This document shows positions 15,458 to 23,546 of a stretch of 36,177 bases of DNA, in pieces. Origin of the DNA: Flavobacteriaceae bacterium (GTDB lineage: Bacteria > Bacteroidota > Bacteroidia > Flavobacteriales > Flavobacteriaceae); the NCBI GenBank assembly GCA_947457255.1, contig CANGUZ010000022.1, positions 1-36,177 of the forward strand. Direction: 5' to 3'. Within the stretch, counting starts at the first letter, position 1. Every line of letters starts with the position of its first letter. A program made the position numbers and the translations under genes. Under the pieces are notes generated by a model that was not told the DNA's origin, did not search any database, and worked only from the letters and a program-made list of their open reading frames with translations.

Positions 15458-15563
15458 ATAAAAAAGACAAAGAGAATAGAGTCAAGAAAAATTTTTAAGC
15501 TAAAATAAATCTTCTAACTGCATAATCATTAGTCTATTATCTAACCGTCTATCATCTATAAAA

Positions 15564-16265
15564 ATGCTTTATTCAGCTTTTATCTTTGGTTTAATAAGTA
15601 GTTTGCACTGCATAGGAATGTGTGGACCAATTGCTATGATGCTTCCTGTTGATAGAACTAATCCTGCTAAGAAAACCACTCAAATTATTACGTATCATTT
15701 GGGCAGATTAACCGCTTATGCAAGTATTGGATTTGTTTTTGGAATGCTCGGACAGGGGTTGTTTATAGCTGGAATTCAACAACAACTCTCTATTTTTATT
15801 GGTATTGCGATGATTTTGATAGTTTTAACACCTGAAAAAGTTTTCGCCAACTATAATTTTTCAAAACCAATTTTCAAATTAATATCAAAAGTAAAAATTG
15901 CTTTAGGAAATCAGTTTAAGAACAAAAGTTACAAATCGCTATTTACTATAGGATTATTAAACGGATTTTTACCTTGCGGAATGGTTTATGTTGCCTTGTT
16001 TGGCGCCATTGCGATGCAGAGTATCAGTTTTGGAGTTTTGTATATGGCTTTGTTTGGATTGGGTACTGTTCCTTTAATGAGTAGTGTGGTGTATCTCAAC
16101 TCCTTTTTAACGCTTTCCATTCGAAATAAAATTCAGAAAATCATTCCTTATGCTGCTGTATGTATCGGAATTTTATTTATTCTTCGAGGTTTAGGACTTG
16201 ATATTCCTTATGTTTCTCCAGGAAATTTAAGTTTATTTATTCAAGCACACCCTAATTGTCATTAA
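15564..16265 (+). CDS. TauE/SafE-like membrane protein, cbb3-associated copper transport candidate
   Basis: This 233-residue protein has about six membrane helices and opens with FIFGLISSLHCIGMCGPIAMM. The HCxxMCGP motif of the CcoA/SafE-like group is suited to binding copper. A second conserved patch, NGFLPCGMVYVAL, is also typical. Genes of this type usually close flavobacterial cco clusters and are thought to help copper delivery to the oxidase; older annotations call them sulfite exporters. The stop codon abuts the hemN stop on the other strand with no space between them. Confidence 0.85.
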   Translation: MLYSAFIFGLISSLHCIGMCGPIAMMLPVDRTNPAKKTTQIITYHLGRLTAYASIGFVFGMLGQGLFIAGIQQQLSIFIGIAMILIVLTPEKVFANYNFSKPIFKLISKVKIALGNQFKNKSYKSLFTIGLLNGFLPCGMVYVALFGAIAMQSISFGVLYMALFGLGTVPLMSSVVYLNSFLTLSIRNKIQKIIPYAAVCIGILFILRGLGLDIPYVSPGNLSLFIQAHPNCH

Positions 16266-17630
16266 TTAAACAGTCATTGAGAACAATTGTGTTTCTGGTG
16301 CTTTTCGTTTTAAAAGCAAATCAAAAGCCATGCAAATGTTGCGAACAAAAGGTTTTCCAGCTTCGGTAATTTGAACTCCATTACTTAAAATAGTTACCAA
16401 TCCGTCTTTTTCTAGCTCTTTCAATTGCATAATGACTTCAGGTATTTCATTAAAATAATTCGCTTTATCGGCCCAAGAAGTTTCAAATTGGCACATCAAA
16501 TTAAGAATGTGTTTTCTTATAATTAAATCTTCATCAGTTAATAAATGACCTCTAAAAACAGGTAATTTATCCCATTCAAGCATTTGATAATAATCTTCCA
16601 GACTTTTTACGTTTTGAGCAAAACTGTACCAACTATCGCTAATAGCAGATACACCTAAACCTATCATTAATTGTGTTTTAGAAGAGCTGTATCCCATAAA
16701 ATTTCTGTGCAATTGTTTGTTTTCAAATGACTTAAACATGCTGTCTGTTTTCAAAGCGAAATGATCCATTCCTATTTCATGATAATTATTTTCATACAAC
16801 AAATGCTTGCCTACTTCATACAGTTGTCTTTTTATATCGTCTTTAGGAACATCTTCATCTCTAAAACCGCGTTGCCCATTTCCTTTTATCCATGGCACAT
16901 GAGCATAGCTGTAAAAGGCCAATCGATCAGGTTGCAATGAATTTGTTTTTTCGATAGTATCTATTACATCTTCTAGTTTTTGAAAAGGCAAACCAAAAAT
17001 AATATCGTGACCAATAGAAGTATAACCAATTTCCTTCGCCCAAAAAGTGACTTTTGCTACATTATGAAAAGGTTGCTCCCTATGAATGGCTTTTTGCACT
17101 TTTTCAGAATAATCTTGAACTCCAAAACTCACTCTACGAAAGCCTAAATCGTATAATTTTTGTAAATGTTCTCGTTTGGTATTGTTGGGATGGCCTTCAA
17201 AACTAAATTCATGATTTTTAGCTTTAGTAGCATGACTAAAAATTCCGTTTATTAAATCTTCTAAGTTTTTAGAGGAAAAAAAAGTAGGAGTGCCACCACC
17301 TAAATGAATCTCTTTTACGGTTGGTTTTTTACCGAGTATTTTGCAATACAATGCCCATTCTTTCAAGACCGCTTCTATATAAGGATGCTCGACGCTATGA
17401 TTTTTAGTAATTCGTTTGTTGCATCCGCAAAAGGTGCATAAACTTTCGCAAAATGGCAGGTGAATGTACAGACTAATGCCTTCTGAATCATTGCTTTCTG
17501 AAAAAGATTTTTTTAAAGTATCTATCCAATTTTCATAACTAAAATCGTTTTCATTCCAGTACGGAACAGTTGGATAACTAGTATATCTTGGACCTGGAAC
17601 ATTATACTTTTGAAGCAATGATTTTTTCAT
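16266..17630 (-). CDS. hemN: Oxygen-independent coproporphyrinogen III oxidase
   Basis: This 454-residue radical SAM enzyme has the HemN cluster motif CESLCTFCGC (C61, C65, C68, with the extra C70 typical of true HemN). It begins MKKSLLQKYNVPGPRYTSYP, also typical. GGGTPTF and the downstream segment RVSFGVQDYSEKVQKAIHR fit SAM binding. It decarboxylates coproporphyrinogen III to protoporphyrinogen IX without O2, supplying haem under low oxygen. Its promoter has the same FNR-like box and 33-nt spacing as ccoI and ccoS, so it is probably co-regulated with the oxidase. Confidence 0.96.
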   Translation of the reverse strand: MKKSLLQKYNVPGPRYTSYPTVPYWNENDFSYENWIDTLKKSFSESNDSEGISLYIHLPFCESLCTFCGCNKRITKNHSVEHPYIEAVLKEWALYCKILGKKPTVKEIHLGGGTPTFFSSKNLEDLINGIFSHATKAKNHEFSFEGHPNNTKREHLQKLYDLGFRRVSFGVQDYSEKVQKAIHREQPFHNVAKVTFWAKEIGYTSIGHDIIFGLPFQKLEDVIDTIEKTNSLQPDRLAFYSYAHVPWIKGNGQRGFRDEDVPKDDIKRQLYEVGKHLLYENNYHEIGMDHFALKTDSMFKSFENKQLHRNFMGYSSSKTQLMIGLGVSAISDSWYSFAQNVKSLEDYYQMLEWDKLPVFRGHLLTDEDLIIRKHILNLMCQFETSWADKANYFNEIPEVIMQLKELEKDGLVTILSNGVQITEAGKPFVRNICMAFDLLLKRKAPETQLFSMTV

Positions 17631-17649
17631 GATACTATTTTTCAGTATC

Positions 17650-17693
17650 CAAAAGTAAGTTTACATTTAATACTTAAAAATGATAATTGTCAT
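17650..17693 (-). promoter_or_regulatory. FNR-like operator plus -7 box of hemN
   Basis: On the coding strand ATGAC-AATT-ATCAT (17680-17693, centre 17686.5) lies exactly 33 nt upstream of the centre of a perfect -7 box, TACTTTTG (17650-17657). The inferred start near 17646 leaves a leader of about 16 nt before the ATG. Geometry and sequence match the ccoS promoter. Confidence 0.8.
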
Positions 17694-17697
17694 ATCT

Positions 17698-17737
17698 AAA
17701 AAAAAAGCCTCAAACTAAATTAGCTTAAGGCTTTTGA
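17698..17737 (-). terminator. Intrinsic terminator after the DUF349 gene
   Basis: On the minus strand AAAAGCCT pairs with AGGCTTTT (plus-strand positions 17728-17735 and 17703-17710) and is followed by a run of T. It lies 16 bp past the DUF349 stop. Confidence 0.7.
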
Positions 17738-17752
17738 TGAAGTAATAAAAAA

Positions 17753-19831
17753 TTATTCTTGTTTTAAATTTCTTAATTGTTTTAGTTTTTCTTTCCATAC
17801 TTCAAGGCTTTCTTTATGTATAGCGATGTTTTTACGAACCTCTAAAACTATTGAATTTTCTTTTTTTGCATTTCTAGTATTAGTAAAAAACTGGATGTTG
17901 TTTTCTAGTTGAAAAATTTCATTCTGAACTTCCTCAATTTTTCGCATTAAAAAAATCTTCTCATTGTCTAATTTTCTAGTGTCATTATTTTCAGCAAGAT
18001 GCTCCATTCTATTGGAAAAACGCATCATATCAGTATCTTTCTTACTCAAACTTAATTTTTCGAACAAGACATCTAAAATTTTATTAAATTTTCCTTCTAT
18101 ATGTCTTCTTTGAAAAGGGACTCTGCCAAAACCTTTCCAAGTTTCTATATGTAACTTAATAGCTTCTAAGTCAGTTTTGTGCTCTCCAATTAATTCGAAA
18201 GATTTAATAGTCTCAAGATAGTTTTTCTTTTTTTCAAATGCCTCAACTTCAACTGCATTTTCCTCTGATTTTTGTTCTTTTAATTTTTCGAAATAACCAT
18301 TACAAGCTCCTCTAAATTCTGCCCATAATTTATCAGAGTATTTTCTAGGAACGTGGCCAATTTGTTTCCAATCTTCTTGAATCTGTTTCATGATTGGAGT
18401 TGTGGTCTCAAAATCTGAACTGTCTTGAAGCTCTTTAGCTTTAGCAACTAACAATTGTTTTTTTGTTAAGTTGTCGTTTTGGTCTTTTTTAATGTCTTTG
18501 TAAAAGGAGTTTTTTAAAACATTAAAACTTCTTACTGCATTTTTAAAACTAGCCCAAGTAGCTTCGTTTACTTCGCTAGGGACTTTCCCCGCAATAAAGA
18601 ACTCATTTCGCAACCCTTCTACTTTTTCTACCTGACCTATCCAAGCTGCATGAGAATTTACTTTTTCTTGAGCAAAGGCTTCAATTTTAGCAATAATATC
18701 TTTTTTAGTAGCTAAGTTTTCGAGCTCAGTGCCTCTTAATTTTTCAAATAGTTCTTCTCTCTTGTCGTGCATTTGTTTGGTCAAATCACTAAATTTATTC
18801 CAAACTTCCTCCCGGTGATCTCTAGAAACAGGACCAATATCTTCCTTCCAAATTTTGTGTAAATCTTGTAATTCTCTGAAGGCTTTGTTGATATCAGCTT
18901 CGTTTACCAACTCTTCAACTCGAGCAATAATTTTTAGTTTTTGGTCTAAATTGTGTTTAAAATCAATATCACGAGCTTCTCTATCTAAGTGTAAATAATC
19001 ATAAAAATTCTCAACATGAAAATGGTAATTATTCCATACATGATTGTATTTATCTTTAGGAATTGGACCTGCATTTTTCCATCGGTCTCTCAATTCATTG
19101 AAATGTTTCAAGGTATCCTTGATGTTTTCTTGAGGATTGATGAGGTTTCTTAATTCTTCAACAATGGCTAAACGAATTTCTAAATTCGATTTTAGATTGT
19201 TTTGAAGGCTTTTAAAATGGGTATTTTTTCTATCTCTGTATTGCGTATACAGTTGATCAAACTTTACTTTTAATGGAAAATGATAGTGAAAATCTTCCGA
19301 AGAATCAGGGTTTTCTGCATGAAACTCGTCTTTCTTCTCTTCAATAAAATGATGGTACTTCGCTAAGAATGCTTTTTTAATTTCTTCCACATGATCTTTC
19401 ACAGCCATCACTTTTTCGTTACCAACAAGGCTTTCAAGTTCAGCTATTTGATCCTCCATAGATAATGTTTCGTAATCTTGCATCGGAATTTCATGACGAA
19501 CCGTTTCATCTTCGCTTTCGGCAGCATTTACATTCGCAATAGCAGAAATAACATGGTCGTTACTTTGCTCAGTTGCAGTATTTATTTCAGATTCAGATGT
19601 AACTGTAATTGGTTCAGTAGTAATTTCTTCTCCTACTAAATCTTCTATTTCTGTAACTGACTCTTGTTCAGCTTCAGCTACTAAAGGAGCTTCCACTTCG
19701 GTATCTGGTATTGATTCCGATATTGCAAGAACAATTTCGCTTTCTTGATTTTCAGTTTGCACTACAGCTGGTGAAGTACTATTCTCGTTTCCGTCTGCCT
19801 CAAGCAGGTTATCAGTCTTTTCTTCTAACAT
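17753..19831 (-). CDS. DUF349 domain-containing protein with five repeats
   Basis: This 692-residue protein has an acidic, low-complexity N-terminus (about residues 1-125, rich in Glu, Thr, Val and Ser). A helical body follows with five DUF349 units, each with an aromatic W, a G-x-V/I-P turn and a second W or F: RWKNAGPIPKDKYNHVW, IWKEDIGPVSRDHREEVW, EFFIAGKVPSEVNEATW, DWKQIGHVPRKYSDKLW and TWKGFGRVPFQRRHIEGKF. The C-terminus is a probable coiled coil. No signal peptide is seen, so it is cytosolic. The family is widespread in Bacteroidetes and its function is not established; the repeats suggest binding to a partner protein or RNA, which is inference. It ends in a terminator. Confidence 0.9.
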   Translation of the reverse strand: MLEEKTDNLLEADGNENSTSPAVVQTENQESEIVLAISESIPDTEVEAPLVAEAEQESVTEIEDLVGEEITTEPITVTSESEINTATEQSNDHVISAIANVNAAESEDETVRHEIPMQDYETLSMEDQIAELESLVGNEKVMAVKDHVEEIKKAFLAKYHHFIEEKKDEFHAENPDSSEDFHYHFPLKVKFDQLYTQYRDRKNTHFKSLQNNLKSNLEIRLAIVEELRNLINPQENIKDTLKHFNELRDRWKNAGPIPKDKYNHVWNNYHFHVENFYDYLHLDREARDIDFKHNLDQKLKIIARVEELVNEADINKAFRELQDLHKIWKEDIGPVSRDHREEVWNKFSDLTKQMHDKREELFEKLRGTELENLATKKDIIAKIEAFAQEKVNSHAAWIGQVEKVEGLRNEFFIAGKVPSEVNEATWASFKNAVRSFNVLKNSFYKDIKKDQNDNLTKKQLLVAKAKELQDSSDFETTTPIMKQIQEDWKQIGHVPRKYSDKLWAEFRGACNGYFEKLKEQKSEENAVEVEAFEKKKNYLETIKSFELIGEHKTDLEAIKLHIETWKGFGRVPFQRRHIEGKFNKILDVLFEKLSLSKKDTDMMRFSNRMEHLAENNDTRKLDNEKIFLMRKIEEVQNEIFQLENNIQFFTNTRNAKKENSIVLEVRKNIAIHKESLEVWKEKLKQLRNLKQE

Positions 19832-20023
19832 TTTATAAAATGTATAAGGTTTTTATTTTTTGAAGGCGAAAGGTAGTAAAGATGTACTAAAATTCAAAGT
19901 AAAACCTTTAATTAAAAACATTTAGAGCATATTACTACAAGGATTTAAAGTTGTTTTTATATTCCTAAACTAGAAATAATCAAATGATGTAAAGAATTTG
20001 TAATAAATTAAAGTAGGAATATT

Positions 20024-20767
20024 TTAAAATTCATTCCAAATTTCCCAAGCTTTTTCTGCCTGATTGACAAGCATTTCTAGCCCATTTTTTATTACAGCAC
20101 CATTTGCTTTCGCTTTTTTTAGGAATTGGGTTTCCGCAGGATTATAAATTAAATCGAAAGCAATATGTTTTGGGGTAAAATACTCATAAGGAATTGAAGG
20201 AAAAACATCAGTATTTGGACTTGTTCCCAAAGGTGTGCTATTTATTATAATATGATAATCATCAAAGGTTGAGGCATATATTTGTTCATAATTAATACCT
20301 CTTTCAGATGCTTTTCTAGAAACAAATGTAGATGAAATCCCCAATTCTTCTAAGGCAAAGGCAACCGCTTTAGAGGCGCCACCAGTTCCTAGAATTAATG
20401 CTTTTTTATGATGGGGTTGCAATAAAGGTTCTAATGCTTTTTTAAAACCATAACTATCTGAATTGTGTCCAGTTAATTCGCCTTCTTTTGTAATTTTAAT
20501 TACGTTTACTGCACCAATTTTTGCTGCTGTTTCGGATAATCCATTTAGAAAAGGAATTACGGTTTCTTTGTAAGGTATGGTGACATTTAATCCAACTAAA
20601 TTGGGATTGTTTTTGATGATTTTGGGAAAATCAGCAATGTCTTGAATGTCAAAATTTTCGTAAGTACAATCTAGAGTATTGTCTTTTTGAAAGCGCTCAG
20701 TAAAATAATTTTTTGAAAAGGAATAACTGATATTTTTTCCGACTAATCCGAATTGTTTGCGTGACAT
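20024..20767 (-). CDS. aroE: Shikimate dehydrogenase
   Basis: This 247-residue enzyme reduces 3-dehydroshikimate to shikimate with NADPH in aromatic amino acid synthesis. The substrate-binding SYSFSKNYF and NVTIPYKETV (catalytic K67), the nucleotide-binding loop LGTGGASKAVAFAL, and INSTPLGTSPN are all present. The C-terminal motif NGLEMLVNQAEKAWEIW is complete. It starts 9 bp after the TPR gene stop, so the two are probably co-transcribed. About 190 bp without a gene separate it from the DUF349 gene. Confidence 0.95.
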   Translation of the reverse strand: MSRKQFGLVGKNISYSFSKNYFTERFQKDNTLDCTYENFDIQDIADFPKIIKNNPNLVGLNVTIPYKETVIPFLNGLSETAAKIGAVNVIKITKEGELTGHNSDSYGFKKALEPLLQPHHKKALILGTGGASKAVAFALEELGISSTFVSRKASERGINYEQIYASTFDDYHIIINSTPLGTSPNTDVFPSIPYEYFTPKHIAFDLIYNPAETQFLKKAKANGAVIKNGLEMLVNQAEKAWEIWNEF

Positions 20768-20776
20768 TAAGTTATT

Positions 20777-22174
20777 TTATTTTTTATTTTTATTTATGGC
20801 ATTTTGCACCATTTTTCTATCCCAAACGACCGGAAATAATTCTTTTATAATAGTATTATTTTTATAATTTAAACGTAAACCGTTGCTTAAATGAAATTTT
20901 CCTTTTTTATCGTCAAGTAACATAAAATACAATCCCGCCAAACGATATTCTACTTCATACTCTTCAGGAAAATATTCGGATGCTTGTAATAAAGTTTGAA
21001 TAGCGCTTTCAAATTCACCTTGAAATTGTAAAATATCAACCCAAAACAACCAAGTATCTAATTGGTAATCTCCGTGCTCTACTGCTTTTCTATAGCCGAA
21101 TTCTGCCTCTTCAAAAAGGTTCATTTCTTTGTTGATGGTAGCGTATCGTTTCCAATAAAATCGATTTTCGTTATCAATGCTCAACGCTTTATTTACATAG
21201 TGTAAGGCTTTTTGAAAGTTTTTTTGACGAACATAAAAATCAGTAATCGCAATCCAACCTTTGTCTAATAAAGGATCTTCATGAACCGTTTTGTTGAAAA
21301 ATTTTAAGGCTAAAACTTTATTTCCTAACTTTTCATAGCATTTTCCAATTCTAAGTAGGGCGTAAGAGGTTGGGTCGTCTAATTCTATCGTTCGGTTATA
21401 ACTTTCTATAGCTTCTTTATATTTTTTAAGTCTTTCTAAAGCTTTTGCTTTTTCCATAAAAGCACCTAGAAATTCATCATCAATAAGGGTCGCATAATCA
21501 AATGCAACTAAAGCTTCATTGTATTTTTTTAAACCATAATTCAATCGTCCCATTTGATGCCAAGCAATTTCACTGTATGGATTTTTATCGATATACTTTT
21601 TCAAGTACTCGATAGCCAATTCGTTTTGGTCTAAAAACTCAAAACAATAAACAACATTATATAAGGCAGTTTGGTCTTCTACATCTTCTTCTAAACATTT
21701 GATAAAGCTTTCTTTGGCCATTTCGAGATTATCCATAAAGAGATATTCCATTCCTATCAAATTGTAAACATCTGCAAAATCGTCGGTGTATTTTAAAGCT
21801 GTTTTTAATAATTCTACCGCTTTTTCGTGATTGTCTCTTTTAGAATAAATATTGGCTTTTTGAATGTAAATTTCTTCGTTGTTAGGTTCGATTGCAAATA
21901 ACTCATTGAGTAATTTTTCAGCTTGATCTAGTTTGTCATCATAAACCAACATTTCTACTTGGACTAGTTTTAAACCAGTTGATTTGGGATGTTGTTCTAA
22001 CGCTAATTTTAATGCTTTTTTTGCTAAAGAAGATTTACCCATATCGAGGTAATGAAGAATAATATCTTCAAATTCCTCAGAATCAAAAAAGAGGACTTTG
22101 TTGGTTTTCAACATCGATTCAAATTTTGATAAGGATAAGTTGTAGTCGTCTTCGTCTTCGTCGCTTAATTGCAT
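20777..22174 (-). CDS. Tetratricopeptide repeat protein
   Basis: This 465-residue protein is built almost entirely of TPR-like helical pairs, with about ten units (for example AEKLLNELFAIEPNNEEIYI, AVELLKTALKYTDDFADVY, ALVAFDYATLIDDEFLGAF and AIESYNRTIELDDPTSYAL). No signal peptide or membrane segment is seen; the N-terminus is acidic (MQLSDEDEDDYN). It is likely a cytosolic scaffold. It lies 9 bp upstream of aroE on the same strand, a pairing seen in flavobacteria, but no functional link follows from the sequence. Confidence 0.9.
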   Translation of the reverse strand: MQLSDEDEDDYNLSLSKFESMLKTNKVLFFDSEEFEDIILHYLDMGKSSLAKKALKLALEQHPKSTGLKLVQVEMLVYDDKLDQAEKLLNELFAIEPNNEEIYIQKANIYSKRDNHEKAVELLKTALKYTDDFADVYNLIGMEYLFMDNLEMAKESFIKCLEEDVEDQTALYNVVYCFEFLDQNELAIEYLKKYIDKNPYSEIAWHQMGRLNYGLKKYNEALVAFDYATLIDDEFLGAFMEKAKALERLKKYKEAIESYNRTIELDDPTSYALLRIGKCYEKLGNKVLALKFFNKTVHEDPLLDKGWIAITDFYVRQKNFQKALHYVNKALSIDNENRFYWKRYATINKEMNLFEEAEFGYRKAVEHGDYQLDTWLFWVDILQFQGEFESAIQTLLQASEYFPEEYEVEYRLAGLYFMLLDDKKGKFHLSNGLRLNYKNNTIIKELFPVVWDRKMVQNAINKNKK

Positions 22175-22309
22175 ATCTTTTTCTTTAAAATTATCCTAAA
22201 TAAAATTAGGCAACGTACTTCTTGATGCGAGGAAAATTTAGAATTGTTGTGAACAATTTAATTAACAAAGTTTCAATTTCAATGACAATAGGAATAATAA
22301 ATTCTGAAA

Positions 22310-23500
22310 TCAAAAATCTTGAATCAAAATTTCATTCATTGCTTCTAGAATTATGGCACAACCTTCACGAATTTCATCGTCAGAAATGGTTAATGGCGGT
22401 GTAATTCTAATGGCGCAACCTTCAAAAAGCAACCAAAATAAAATCAATCCTTTGTCTTGGCATTTAAAAATGACTTGATTGGTTATTTCAGGATTTTTAG
22501 TCATTGCGGCCAACATTAATCCTTTTCCTCTTATTTCTTCTATCAAAGGATGTACCAAAAGAGAGCGGAATAGTTTTTCTTTTTCTAAAGCTTCTTGCAT
22601 TAAGTTAGTTTCGGTAATTTCCTGCAATGTCGCTAAACAAGCAGCCGCTATGACAGGGTGTCCGCCAAAAGTGGTAATATGTCCTAGTTTAGGGTCATGG
22701 CTTAGTAAATCCATATGCGCTGTCGATGCAACAAAAGCGCCTACAGGCATTCCGCCACCCATACCTTTTCCTAAAATAACCACATCTGGAACTACATTAT
22801 AGTTTTGAAATCCGAATAATTTTCCGGTTCTTCCAAACCCAGGTTGTATTTCGTCAATAAGCAATAAAGCACCCACTTCGTCGCAACGATTTCTTATTTT
22901 TATTAAAAAATCATTTTCAGGTTGAATAAATCCTGCACCACCTTGAATGCTTTCAAGGATAATTCCTGCAGTTTTAGTGGTTATTTTTTGAATGTCAGCT
23001 TCGTTATTAAAAGTTATAAAATCGACATCTGGAATTAGTGGACGAAAAATTTGCTTGCGTTCTTCAAATCCCATGACGCTCAACGATCCCATTGTATTGC
23101 CGTGATAGGCATTATGGCAAGAAATAAGTTGGCTTCTACCAGTTACTCTTCGAGCGAGTTTTAAAGCGCCTTCGGTAGCTTCAGTTCCTGAATTTACTAA
23201 ATAGGTTTTTTCTAAGGGTTTGGGTAGGAGTGAAGCCAATAACTTGCAATATTCCACCGCTGGACTTTGTGAATATTCGCCATAAACCATGACGTGCGAA
23301 TATCTATCCAATTGGTTTTTGATGGCATCATTAACTCTTTTGTTTTGATGACCAAGCGCAATTGCCGATACCCCAGCTACAAAATCTAAATACTTTTTGT
23401 TATTGGTATCATAAATGTAAGAACCCAGCGCATGCGAAATTTCCATTCCTAAAGGATAGGGAGACGTTTGTGCTTGGTATTTAAGGAAGTCAGGATTCAC
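22310..23500 (-). CDS. Class III aminotransferase (acetylornithine/4-aminobutyrate type)
   Basis: This 396-residue PLP enzyme has the class III fold. LVNSGTEATEGALKLAR is the phosphate-binding loop, SCHNAYHGNT contains the aromatic residue stacking on PLP, LLLIDEIQPGFGRTG contains the Asp that contacts the pyridine nitrogen (D216), and VILGKGMGGGMPVGAF contains the Schiff-base lysine (K245). The overall length and motifs fit aspartate aminotransferase family proteins. The precise amino donor cannot be read from the sequence. It follows the OstA-like gene by 46 bp on the same strand and is likely co-transcribed with it. Confidence 0.9.
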   Translation of the reverse strand: MNPDFLKYQAQTSPYPLGMEISHALGSYIYDTNNKKYLDFVAGVSAIALGHQNKRVNDAIKNQLDRYSHVMVYGEYSQSPAVEYCKLLASLLPKPLEKTYLVNSGTEATEGALKLARRVTGRSQLISCHNAYHGNTMGSLSVMGFEERKQIFRPLIPDVDFITFNNEADIQKITTKTAGIILESIQGGAGFIQPENDFLIKIRNRCDEVGALLLIDEIQPGFGRTGKLFGFQNYNVVPDVVILGKGMGGGMPVGAFVASTAHMDLLSHDPKLGHITTFGGHPVIAAACLATLQEITETNLMQEALEKEKLFRSLLVHPLIEEIRGKGLMLAAMTKNPEITNQVIFKCQDKGLILFWLLFEGCAIRITPPLTISDDEIREGCAIILEAMNEILIQDF

Positions 23501-23546
23501 CTTTTTAATTGTTGATTGCTATTGATATTGCCATTGAAATTAGCAT

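Noticed and set aside
15564..16265. Annotation as a sulfite exporter
   Set aside because: The HCIGMCGP motif and position at the end of the cco cluster point to a copper-related role in oxidase assembly rather than sulfite export.
22222..22404. 60-codon plus-strand frame between the TPR and aminotransferase genes
   Set aside because: Most of it is antisense to the aminotransferase C-terminus and the rest is microrepeat spacer.
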